Positions 34,583-46,100 of a stretch of 64,000 nucleotides of DNA are shown here, one piece after another (position 1 is the stretch's first letter; each line of letters begins with the position of its first letter). The notes beneath the pieces are model-generated. The model was not told the origin of the DNA. It searched no databases and saw only the letters and a list, made by a program, of their open reading frames with translations. A program made the position numbers and the translations under genes. The stretch covers positions 56,324,883-56,388,882 of the forward strand of contig CM067298.1 in assembly GCA_034231615.1 (NCBI GenBank), in the 5' to 3' direction. This stretch comes from Meghimatium bilineatum. Its lineage: Eukaryota; Mollusca; Gastropoda; Stylommatophora; Philomycidae.

Positions 34583-34863
34583 CGTGGCATCACGAAATTT
34601 TAAAAAGAAAGATCACTGCGGACAATCCACAAGTACAAGAAGCAGAAGGACAAATCCGAAAATTCTTCAACCCCGAACCTTCAGCACTCCTGCATGCACT
34701 GCAATAGAACTTTCCGTGCACGAATTGGACTCATCCGACATCTACGAACTCACAAACCAAATTAGACAGTTACCAATTTATTATTAATATTTATTTTTTC
34801 CGTCTCATTTATTGTTTTTCATGTCATGTCTCATATTTGCATGCGAAGGAGGAACAACATCAT
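34583..34863 (+). mobile_element. 5'-truncated LINE ending in a C2H2 finger
   Basis: The plus strand ends with CMHCNRTFRARIGLIRHLRT and HKPN before a stop, the single C2H2 finger that closes the ORF of one LINE group. It is flanked by about 15 bp of near-identical repeat (AAGTTGCTGATTTCG at 34568 and AAGTTGCTGATTACG at 34864). Not a host zinc-finger gene. Confidence 0.8.
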
Positions 34864-34869
34864 CAAGTT

Positions 34870-35480
34870 GCTGATTACGAGTTCTTCTGATCTTTCCGAA
34901 GAGGGGGCATTTTTTCTAAAGTCACTTTCATTTCTACCATTTTCTGAATATGTAAATTGTTCCGTTCGACCTCTTCCTCGACTACTCGTATGGTATCTAT
35001 GACTGCTCTATTTAATTTAATCATGTCTCTTCTTATTTCGGTGCCGTTCACCAAACCTTTATCAGCCAACACATCGGCTCTTTCGGTTCCCCTGACTCCA
35101 GCATGACGTGGAAAGTAGATCCATGCAATTCTATGCGCGTTGTTGAGAAGAATGACCCATTCAGTTATGATCATACACTTTTATATCTTGAGCAGCATAC
35201 TTTAAGAGTCCGATAGAATCATTGAGTCTGTTGGTGGTTGCGTCGCCAGCTGAGCAAGAGCTGCTGTCATCACTTATATTTCTATTATGATACTCGATAA
35301 GTAGGGTACGCAGCTGACTTCTCATCTAATTTATTGCCATTTTGGTAGGCCAAAAAAACCCACCCCAACCAGACCTGTTTGTTTATGTTACAGAGCCGTC
35401 TGTGTTAATTAGTGTATCGTGTGGCTTCCAGTGCTGCAGTATGAGTTAGTGTATTATTCCCTCTGTTCTGTTGGCAGCCT
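34870..35480 (-). mobile_element. LINE RNase H fragment
   Basis: The minus strand (34875-35174) encodes IAWIYFPRHAGVRGTERADV followed by LADKG, the last RNase H motif of a LINE. Upstream sequence is decayed. A different family from the LINE at 3757. Confidence 0.65.
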
Positions 35481-35489
35481 AGTTGCGGC

Positions 35490-37280
35490 ATTATCTTCCC
35501 ATCCGTATCACAACTGTTCTAAATAGCTTTCTCTCTTTGCCAAATGTCACTCACCCGTTCACAGCATCTTCCCACTTCCTCCAGCTCACAAACTCTGAGT
35601 AGGGTATCTTCTGCTTCTGCCACCCAAGACCTTCGTCTATTGATATGCCTTCCTTTTGTGTTATCTAGAAATTAGTGTAAGAAGTAATTATCATTATTGA
35701 CGACATTTAAGTATTATTTAACCTGAGCTATTTTATGTCTTGCTTTGATCCTCGGTATGCCAATTAGAAACCTCATGGTCGCGAAAGGTGTATCTCTTGT
35801 GGATCCTAGGACAGCTCTCCATGGCTTCGTTTTGAACTCTCACCATTACTTCTTCTCCCAAGGTTCAAGATGGAAATTAAAAGACAGATACTATCTACAA
35901 TTGTTATACCAACACTCTGCTATCAATATCAAACATGGTCTTTAACAGCCTCGCAGCAGAGGAAATTCGTTACATGTGAAATGATTGATTCTTGATTAGG
36001 AACAAACATGTGAAATGAAGTGTCCGAGAAAAGCTGCAATAGTTACTGAACTAAATAAAATAAGAAATGAAGATTTAGTATAATATCATGTATCGAGTAG
36101 CCTATATCAAAAGACAGCAAGTAAAATCTCGGTCACCTAGTGAGAATGAACCCAAACCAAATGCCGACAAGAGCATAGGCCAATAACAAAAGAACATCCA
36201 GACATAAGGCAAGGCCATAGGCAGACTAAGAAAACGGTGGATAGAAAACATCAAGACAACCTTGAACAAATATGAACTAAATACAATCAAGTCAACTCAT
36301 CTGGCATTGGGACGACAGCTGATGCTTCCATCCCTACGCTTAACAACAAGTGTGAATACGATCAACCATCGTTCACCTTGTACAGACAATTATTTATAGC
36401 CAGTGATTACCTGGGGATTTTTACAGGGCTATCTAGGTTTATTTCTAAAACGTCAGTGGTAACACTAATGCGCAACAATAATATAACAGAACACTTGTTC
36501 CAAGAGAAATAGAATGCAAATAAAATGTCCGTGTCGAGATATTGACTCAAATTAGTTTTAAAATTTACTCAAGTCTCACGCTATAAAAGATACAGATCTA
36601 ATTATCACTGATAACTGCCAATTTAGAGGCACAGTTGGCGTACCGCACAGTTTGATTTCTCAGGTAAGCCATAATCATATTCGCGAGAGACTTCTTAGAC
36701 TTAAAATTGTGTTTTATTTTGTTGGCATGTTTTTACTTCGGGTATATGTCGAAGGTGATGTGTAGACCCGGCCTATGCCATGAATGTGTTATGGCCTCTT
36801 AATTCTTAATATCATATAATATGTATTGACTTAGTTTTAATTTTAAGCTAGTAGGATATAACTATTAATTTTATATATTATATACTCCACTCATAGTGTA
36901 CACTGTACACTACAGTACAGTGTACAATTTTTTATTAAAAAAAGATTCAGTGGTCATCACAGGAAACAATGATCTTCCAGTGCAGATTCCGGAGTCCAGA
37001 CTGAGTATCATTCATTGATGATCTTTGATGGATGGAGATATTACTGTCACACTAATTGGTAGGTGGTTTTGCATTTACATCTCAATGCAGAGGTATGTAC
37101 ATTTGGTAAGAAAGTAGTAGTATGATCATGATGAGAGTGGACATGGCCAAAATACTGACCATAGATAGATACATTCTCATTAAGGTAGGTTTCGCCCCCC
37201 CCCTCACGGTATTCACCCATAATTTCCATTTTTGTGATGACATTTTTTGCGAAAAATAGTTGAGTGGTCTTTACCCACAA
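35490..37280. other. Intergenic stretch without recognised gene
   Basis: Apart from the LINE tail at 36080-36400 I see no gene. Frames are short and stop-bounded. Confidence 0.5.
36080..36400 (+). mobile_element. LINE C-terminal fragment
   Basis: The plus strand reads GRPKKRWIENIK-like sequence, typical of the basic C-terminus of LINE ORFs, then decays. Confidence 0.5.
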
Positions 37281-37301
37281 TTTGGTTACATTCTAAGTAC
37301 T

Positions 37302-38654
37302 TCTTCAGCGTTCGCTCTTAAATAACCACAATGAATATTTCGTGTGATTTTCGCCAGGGAGCATGAAGTACATTGTGCTGCAAGTTCTACAGTAAAACTG
37401 TGATTATTTGCACCCCTGTTGGCCACTTGTGGTCAGGACGTCTGAGGTCCAGCACATCCGTTTTCGTCATTCCTTTATTTCGGGTTTGGTCCTTAGTCTG
37501 TGACAGCCTGTGTATCTGTCACCGGGCACGCTGGTGTGTAGTGCCTCTTCGCCAAGACGCTTGTCGAGCACGTCTATCTGGCACGAGGTGCTCCACCGTC
37601 TATAAACCCATCTCGTGCAATTGGACGAACTCTGCCTGTGTCCATCGGGTACTGAACCTTTTCTCATCCGCGAGCCTGGTTCCGTATGAGGAAGAACTCG
37701 CCAGAAGAGTTGGACACTGGCTCGTTCGCACTCCTACCAGAGGCGTCGTTCACAGACATCGTGAACCCCTCGCACAAGTTTGAGTCACACACCACGTGTT
37801 TGAGAGCAAGGCGTTCTCGAGCTGAGCATCCTTGTCCCAATAGCGCCTGAGCCCATCAGGTACTGAACCCTTTCTCTCTTCAAGTGTATTTCCGGTGTAG
37901 GAAAGCTTGACAATAGAGTTGGGCCAGGGCTAAATCGTTGTCCCTTTTGTACCTGAGCCCATCAGGTACTGAACCCTTTCTCTCTGCAAGTGTATTTCCG
38001 GTATAGGGAATCTTGACAGTAGAGTTGGGCCAGGACTGCGATCGGTGTCCCCTTCTTGCCTAAGCCCATCGGGTTCGGAACCCTTTCTCTTCGCGAGCAT
38101 ATTTCCGGTATAGGAAAGCTTGACATTAGAGTTGGTTTAGGTCTTCTTGCTTTTCCAAGCACCCACAATTGGGTCTGGGTCTCTGCTTATAAGGATCACA
38201 GGTAACTAGAAGCTTGTCTCGAGCTAACAGAGCTTATAGTTCCCCTTTCCTAGGAACTTTTCATTTGCAGTTTGCACTGTTCTACCCTTTCATTGTGTCA
38301 TTGTACTCATTATGACATATATTTGTTTCTCTCCATGCAGCCACCGTTACGTGCCTTTTACATTGGCTGCCCCTCCAATGTTCTGACTGGACTAACAGGC
38401 GTCACTGTATGTCGATAGCGTTGCTGTATGTGGTGATGCAAATGGTGTCGTAGATATTGTCTGTCTCTTTTGCAGTCAAATCTATTTCCATCTGCTTCCT
38501 CCACATTCTCGGACACGATCCCCAAATGATTTGGCCAGAATCAGCTCGAGCTGCTGTTTTCTGTTACCAAGGTGCACCGCGAGGAGGTACATTTGGGATC
38601 TTGGTTATCTGCTAACCCTGGGTCTGACTAGAGCATTGCGTTCCCTTTGCACCC
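37302..38654 (-). mobile_element. Long noncoding retroposon (element C), complete
   Basis: 1353 bp flanked by a perfect 13-bp duplication, CATTCTAAGTACT, at 37289-37301 and 38655-38667. Read on the minus strand it starts GGTGCAAAGGGAACGCAATG and ends GAGCGAACGCTGAAGAA. It is GC-richer than its surroundings and has no convincing ORF. The middle holds four diverged 100-110-bp units (around 37634, 37847, 37950 and 38058), each with CCCATCGGGTACTGAACC-like sequence. This is a nonautonomous retroposon far longer than a normal SINE. Confidence 0.85.
37634..38150. repeat. Minisatellite-like units inside element C
   Basis: Four units, the last two about 105 bp apart. Each carries GAGCCCATC.GGTACTGAACC, TTTCTC, a TATTTCCGGTATAGG block and AGAGTTGG. 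The first is the most diverged. The copy at 63467 has the same arrangement. Confidence 0.8.
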
Positions 38655-39182
38655 CATTCTAAGTACTAAAAGTCTTGTTCAAATTTGTTTATCAACAAAT
38701 TGTGTTTCTATGTCTATGGCCAGAATGTAGAACCTTTGTGTGTGACATGTGGAGTTGCAAGAAATTAGGGACATGTAGGAAGAGTTTTCAATCAACACAG
38801 AACCACATGCTGAAAGACACATTGAATAAGAAATCGGAGCACCTACGGATGTGCCATTCTGATGACTAACAAACCCAGAGTTAGAAGTGAGGACAACATT
38901 ACAGTGTCATTGGGGTACCAAGGATTAGAGTGAAACAAAATTAATAGCAACAAAATTGCATAGGCTTACATATTAACTATTTATTTATACATGCCACAAA
39001 ATTTACTGAATTCTCTTAAATTTTCAGACTATATTTCAAGCTGTGTGCAGCCATCAGGAACTAAACTATATAATGGATGCTGCCTATACATTTTTTAAGT
39101 GGTTTCTCTATGCTACAAACACTATAAACTAAAACAGACATCTCCTAGGATGAAAGATCAAGTAATATAGTAAAATAATAAA

Positions 39183-40164
39183 ATGGCAGACTGTAAAGTT
39201 TGTTGGACGTGTAGAGGACTCTTCACTAACAAAATAATGTCTGGTGATATTTTAGAATCTCACGTAAAATCATGCAATGGAAATTATATGCTGAAGAACA
39301 CTGAAACTTTTGAGTACTTTGTTTGTGACAAAGATGATTATAGCGCTCTCACAAGCTTAAAGAAAAGTTTAAACAAACATGGCCGACGTGTCATCTCAAG
39401 TATGCATGTACAAACTGTACTGCCACAGAGTATAATCAAAGCTCTCTTAGCCTTGTGTGTTTATGATTTCCCAGCATATCAACTCAATTCTTTTTTGAGA
39501 TCAAAGAATCAAGTTCTTGTAAAACAAAACAAGAATTCTCATGAAACATCAGGTGGAGATACATCAGTATTTCAGAATCTCTCACTGAATAAAGAGTGTC
39601 AAACAACTTTTGAAACTTATCAATCTTTAGTCAGCTCCTTGAAGAACGATACAAATCAGCTAGTGTCAGATGGATGCAATACATCAGATTCTCAAACTGC
39701 ATTGTGCAGCACAGCAGCCAGCATTTGTGAACTTAAAACTACCAAAACAGCACAAATATCACATGTAGAATCTTCTCGGAACAAGATGACAGTCAGTGAT
39801 CAATTGATGGTTGGTTATGAACCAGAACAATTCTTAGACAAAGAGAAAGAGCTACAAAGACAGGAAGAGAAGACACTAGCAGCTCAGTGTGACATATCAA
39901 AAGTTCACCTACAGTCTTTCTATATCTGTAAGTTGTGTTCACACAAATCTAAGTCAGACAAGCTCATGCTGAGACATTTGACTTCTCACAATAATGGTCG
40001 TCCATTTGAATGCTCATCATGCATGTTCACCACCATCTGGCGTAAACAATGGAAACAACATCTGCATCGCAAGCATGGGGAACAGAAGATTCTCTGTCAG
40101 TTTTGTGCAGCAGAATTTGTTAGAAAAGATGTGTTTGAGCAACATGTTGCATCTGCTCATGCAG
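39183..40164 (+). CDS. Zinc-finger gene, coding exon A
   Basis: The exon starts at ATG with AAAATGG context and encodes 327 codons plus one base before a gtacat donor. It opens with MADCKVCWTCRGLF. Three C2H2 fingers lie at its end: CKLC..H..H from about residue 249, CSSC from about 277 and CQFC from about 303. The middle, about residues 90-245, is polar and low in complexity, with no domain I recognise. Without splicing, the frame would run only four more codons, which supports the donor. Confidence 0.9.
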
Positions 40165-43100
40165 GTACATATTTATGATTAATTTGGTTCAATACAGGGA
40201 TCAGTGACCAAATCACGTGACACCATACCAAATTTTTAATTTCATACACTATTGCACTTCCGTTGCTCGGAAATTTTAAAAGTCGTAATTTCAGATACTG
40301 ATCTAGCGATTTGCGCTCAATGCACTGGCCTTCCCACTCAGTGTGTAGCATGCATGTCGAGTGATCAGGGGACTTTCAACAGGTAGAGTGTTGGGCACGT
40401 TGGTATATTCGTCTTTATTGGAATTTCATTCCGTTTAATTATTTTAGCTTTTTGCTCCGTAGAAACCTGGTCACTGATCCCTGTAGAGTACCATTAATTC
40501 TCTAAGAATTATAAGATTCTACATCAAATACCACAAAAACAGAAATCCCAAGACCATACAAGATATAAAATGAAATAGACAATGAGGTAACTGAATAAAA
40601 ATTTGGTTTTTGTAAGGCCATTTGAACAGAAAATGTATATGCTTTATAAATATTTTAACAGAATATCATGGATGTCCCAAAAATATTTTAATAATTTATT
40701 TCCATTTGAAAAGTTAGTTGATTGCCTCTAAGAAATACTCTTAGACAAAAATCATTAATCACATAGACTTTACTAGGAATCGCCAGTGTGTTGTCGGGCC
40801 TGAAAGGGGAGCAAAGAATAGCAACACTGTTTATCTTCCATGCATGTCGTAGGAGGTGACTAAGGAGGTTATGGGATGTAGTTGGCTGCCCCATCCCATA
40901 TAGGGTCAGTGACCCAAAGCCATGCTGAAGTCTGATGTGTCAGGCCGAAAGGCACAGATATCGAAGCAATGCTGTAAACCATGACACAACGCATTCCGTT
41001 CTCCGGACTACATCCTGCTAATCTGCAGGAGTTTGAGAACGAACGCAGAAGAATACTAGGAACAAGTAATAACTGAAAGGGAAGGAATGAATAGCAACAT
41101 GGTGACCTGCCATGCTTATAGTAAGAGGCAACTGAGGAGGTTGGCAGTGAAGATGCGGGTCCATCCATAGGTATAAATGACACAAAAGGTGCAGCAAAGC
41201 AGTAAACCATGACAGAGCACATTCTATTCTCTAAACTACATCCTGCTACCCAGCAGGAATGTGAGAACAAAGAAGTAACAATAAAATGTGTAGATCATTA
41301 ATTCTCCCCGGTAATGTAGTAGATAAGTCATTTGTGTATTAACCAAACAATGATGCTCAGTTTCATGCATTCGTTGCTACAAAAAACTCAGTGATTGACC
41401 CAACCAGCAGATCAGTAGCAGAGCTCATGTTCTTTCGAGGATCACGGAATGATGCTTTTACTATGTAATACATGATTACCATAGCACTAGTCAGGTGGCT
41501 TCTGGCCAATCACTGATTAGGTAGCTGTGCGCATGTAAAAAAAAAGAACAGCATGATATGATGCTGTTTTATAAAAACTACTTTTACTACTCCCCACATA
41601 TAAGGAAAAAATGTGTGTTTTCCCCAAACCTGTTAAATAAATACACTTAATATTTTTTAGGTATGCAACATGATACAATGTTGTTTGCTGAAAGTAAGCA
41701 AGATTAAAGGAACATGTTATATTGGATTATGCTTGAGAGTTTGTATATATCCACAGTAGTTTTTGTACTGGGCTTGTTAGTATTGTGGTTCAAGATATCT
41801 TCTTCTTCAATGCTCATTCTCAAATTTCCACTGGATCTATCTTGAAGGATAATGGTCCTACTAGATTTCCAACAGGATGTAGTAGAGAATGGAAATACAC
41901 TGTGTCGCTATTTTTATTTGCGTCAATGGTCTGGCACATCAGTCTTCGACAGATTCAGGGTATGATTTCCAGTTGTGTTGAAATTTTGTTCCCACATCCT
42001 TAGGAAATTCTTCTTCTGCGTTCGTTCTCAAACTCCTGCAGATTAGCAGGATGTAGTCCGGAGAACAGAATGCTGTATGTCATAGTTTACAGCATTGCTG
42101 CGATATCTGCGCCTTTCAGCATGACACATCCGACTTCAGCATGGCTTTGGGCCACTAACCCATATGGGATGGGACAGCCAACTCCATCCCATAACCTCCT
42201 TAGTCGCTTCTTACGACATGCATGGAAGGTAAACAGTGTTGCTATTCTTTGCTCCCCTTTCGGTCCCTGGCAACACATGGGCGACTCAGGAAATGAAATG
42301 GTTACCAGAACATATCTTGAGAAGTAAAGTTGACTGGCATGTCAGTAATTAGATCATCATTGCACTCGGGATAAACCCATGGGTGTTTCATCTCCCATTT
42401 GGTATGTCCTTCAGCACATGGTAACTGAGTGCTCTGGTTCTGCAATTGATAACTCTTCTTTTAACTCCTATATGCCACTCATTTCCATCAACACCACACA
42501 TCTCACAAGTCCAGTATTCTGACCATGGACATAGAAGAAACATATCCTGCATACTCTGATACTCCGTCTAGCATAACTCTTTGGATGTATTCAAAATATT
42601 AAACAGTCCATTGAACTAATCACCACATAGGATAGGTTGGGGGTAAAGATTCGCAGCAGGTTTATGCCTACTCTATGGGTTATCCCGGTGCCACACATGA
42701 CTACATCAGACACCAACATTCCTATTTCTTAGAAAATGAAGTTTGATAGTTCAAGAACAAGTCGATTTTCAACAATGAGGAAAAATATTTGTTTCGCTAT
42801 GTTTGATCTAATATTTATAAATTATATTTTTTTTTAAATGTTTAAACTGAAATATATATGGTAAGTTCTTAAGCATATTATCTTGTCAGGCTACTTAATT
42901 TTTTTCCTGGGAATTTAGATAGTTTCTAAGAATATGATTTGGGGTAAAGATTCACAAACCAACACTGTGCTATGAATCTGCTTCTATCTACAGATTTCAC
43001 TCAGATGACAGGGAAGAATAAACTGCAGTGTGATGATTGTGGATACAGGGCAAGAAATGTTGCATCTTTGAAGGAACACAAAAGAAAACATACAGGTAAG

Positions 43101-46100
43101 TATTGACACCATATGACATTTATAATATTGATTAAAAAAATGGTGAGAAAAAAAAGTATGTAAGTATCACAATTTTCTACTTAATGGGGTGCAAAGGGAT
43201 TTGCATTGCTCTCGTACAATCCCAGAGTTAGCAGGTAACAATATCTTAAAAGTATCTTCTCGTTGTGTACCCTGGAAACAGATTGCTTCAAATCAATATG
43301 GCTAACATTTTATGGATTGTGTCTGGGATGTGGAGACAGAGATAGAATGAGACTTGATTGCACAAAACAATATCTTTGAATAGTACCTCTCAGTTCCCAT
43401 AGCCAAAACACTGTCACAGAACAGTGCAGGACAGAGGCTGGGCTATCATGTCTCATGAAAGTGAGAATAGTGAGCAGATATTTGATGGCTCGTCTAGTTA
43501 TTACATGTTATGCGTCTTCTGTATTTGTTCTCAAGCTCATGAAAATAGTATGTATTCCAAGGAAAAGAATGTGCTGTGTCATGGTTTACTGCTCAGTTGT
43601 GATATCTGCGTCTTTCAGCCTGACACATCTGACATCAGAATGGTTTCTAGATCACTTTGACTTGCTATAGAATGGGACAACCAACTCCATTTACAAACGT
43701 CCTTAGTCGCCTCATATAACATGCATGGTAGGTAGCAGTGTTGCTATTCTTTGTTCCCCTTTCAGACATTGGCAAAACTAAGGCATACACAATATTTTTC
43801 ACTCTCTTTGTTTTATCAATGTTTATGTTTAACCTGGTTTAGAGGATTTCTTAATTGATGTCTGCAGCTTGTCTGAGTAATGTGTAAGGGCTTTAATGTA
43901 ATGTTCACTGTATTTCATTTCTTTTACTCTAAGTGCTACACTTCATGATGCAGCCAATTGATAGGAGGAATAATAATGATAATAAACAGTCTTTCCACAC
44001 TCCTGATATTAGAACCTTTCTATTAGTGTCTCCTCATATACAACCCAATAAGATTAATTATTCGGGTGGAGTCATTGGAGAGGGTTAAAACATGGGGATC
44101 CCTCATCTTTATTCCCAGACATGGGGGAGTGGAGGAAAATGAATGAGGCAAGAAATTAGCCAGCAATACAATAACAGATGGTCAACCGATGGACTGAGTG
44201 GACATACTTAATTGCTCTTCACGATCATAATATTTTGAGAAACATAAGCATTATGAGTGCTTGAACTGGGAGTGAGTAGACACATGGCCCATAGAGAAGA
44301 CATAACAAAAATAACACTGAACCAATATACAACTGAAACCATCAGCCGCTATACTCTGAGAGATTTACAGGTATTCATAAATTCTAATTTTTATTATAAG
44401 CAGAGATCTGAGCACTTATGGGCGTGCTGGTGTGCGAAGAGGATAATCAATATAATATTGTCTTGTCCTATCCATGTGTACCGCTAGGTGTCATGAGGAT
44501 CCGAAGTCTTCTTTCTTTAGTTACATCAGGTTTCTTATCGTGTCATTGTTTACTCTATCTCTTTTTATTACTCCCAGTGTTGTTTTCAGGCACTTCAGTT
44601 TGCATATGGCGAGTTTAATATAATACCTAACGTTTATTTTTGTATTTGCTCTAACATTATCTTAAATACTTTGATGGTGCATTCTAGTGAATCTAAAGAT
44701 TTTAGATTGTCTTCTTGCTATTTAGACTTTTATGTACTTACTTTTGCTTTCAGTCAAAACTATCTTGACAGTTTCCTAGAAATATGTTCAGTTTTTTGCT
44801 AATAAGACTATGTCATCAGCTTATCTCATATTTTTTATGCTACTATCATCAACTGCTATTCCAGTCATCTTGTATATTTATCTTAAAAATGTTACACAGT
44901 ACAAACAGATCAAAATTATATGCATATTTGTCTGAGAGCTACAAAATCCTGCAACTCCATAATGGGAAAAATGCAGTATTGACAGTTTTTTTGGGTCTGA
45001 GATAACAGGTCAGGAAATATGCATTCTTGCCTGATACAGGTCAGGAAATAATATACATTCTTGCCTAACTCACTTTTCAATAAGTTACAAAGTTTACTCT
45101 CACCGTGAATCAGGTACTGTTTCTGCATAGAAGGTTGGTTGCAATGGACCGTAAACATTTTCTGTCTCTTACCTTTACTTTAATGATGTACTCTGCTAGA
45201 CTGTATCCTGTCCATCTCATGATGTTTCCTTCCCACTTGTATCTCTTGCTTGCTGTCCCTCGACTCTACCTTCAAGTAAGTCTCACCCACGTGTCATGTC
45301 TTATTCAAAATATTTTATTTCTATATCTTTTTTCATACATACCGGTAGTGTTTTCAGAAACATGTAACTATAACAAAACCATGGAAGAATATTCCTGCCT
45401 TTGAGTACTTATGACTTCTAAATAGGAGATTAATTATGCACCAACATGTCACATAGACTCTTACATAATTAGTTAAAAATAATACGCACGTGGAAGACAG
45501 GTAATGAAGTCCTACTGAATGACGACTAACACACTACCAGTAGCGGATGTTTGCATGAATAAATATGGTACATACAACAAAACAAAACGCAGAATGTAAT
45601 CATACAAATGACAATACACAGGACAAAGTAGACGTTTTGGACCAATAGGCCTTTTTCAAGATACGGACATAACATACAAACATAAAACAACCACAAGGCC
45701 TATTGGTCCGAAACGTCGACTTTGTCCTGTGTGTTGTCATTTGTATGATTATATTCTGTTTTGTTTTGTTGTATGTACCATATTTATTCAAGCAAACATC
45801 CGCTAGTAGTAGTGTTTTAGTCGTCATTCAGTAGGACTTCATTACCTGTCTTCCACGTGAGTATTATTTTCAATTATGTTCTACTAGCAGTGCCACCTTC
45901 TATTGATTACCATAATTAGTTATGCTCTTCTGAAGATCAGTCATTCATTCTTTTGTTTATTATTTTTAAGTTTTAGCTGATATTGATCATCCAGCAGTGA
46001 AAGTTTCCTTATTTCAAGCTGATTTTTGTATTTTGTTGCTACAAAGTAGCAGTATACATTATACTGTTATTTGTATGTATTAGAGAGACAGCATGGACTA

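Noticed and set aside
34584-34787. Possible host gene with a C2H2 zinc finger (CMHCNRTFRARIGLIRHLRT)
   Set aside because: This finger is the typical end of one LINE ORF group, and the stretch is flanked by a 15-bp duplication, so it is a truncated LINE.
34875-35174. Possible host ribonuclease H gene
   Set aside because: The HAGVRGTERADV motif is that of LINE RNase H, and the surrounding sequence is decayed LINE.
37373-37783. 136-codon open frame in GC-rich DNA
   Set aside because: It lies wholly inside the noncoding element C and is not kept in the second copy, so it is chance openness from higher GC.
37634-38150. CRISPR-like array
   Set aside because: Units are 100-110 bp, diverged and tandem without unique spacers, inside an animal retroposon.
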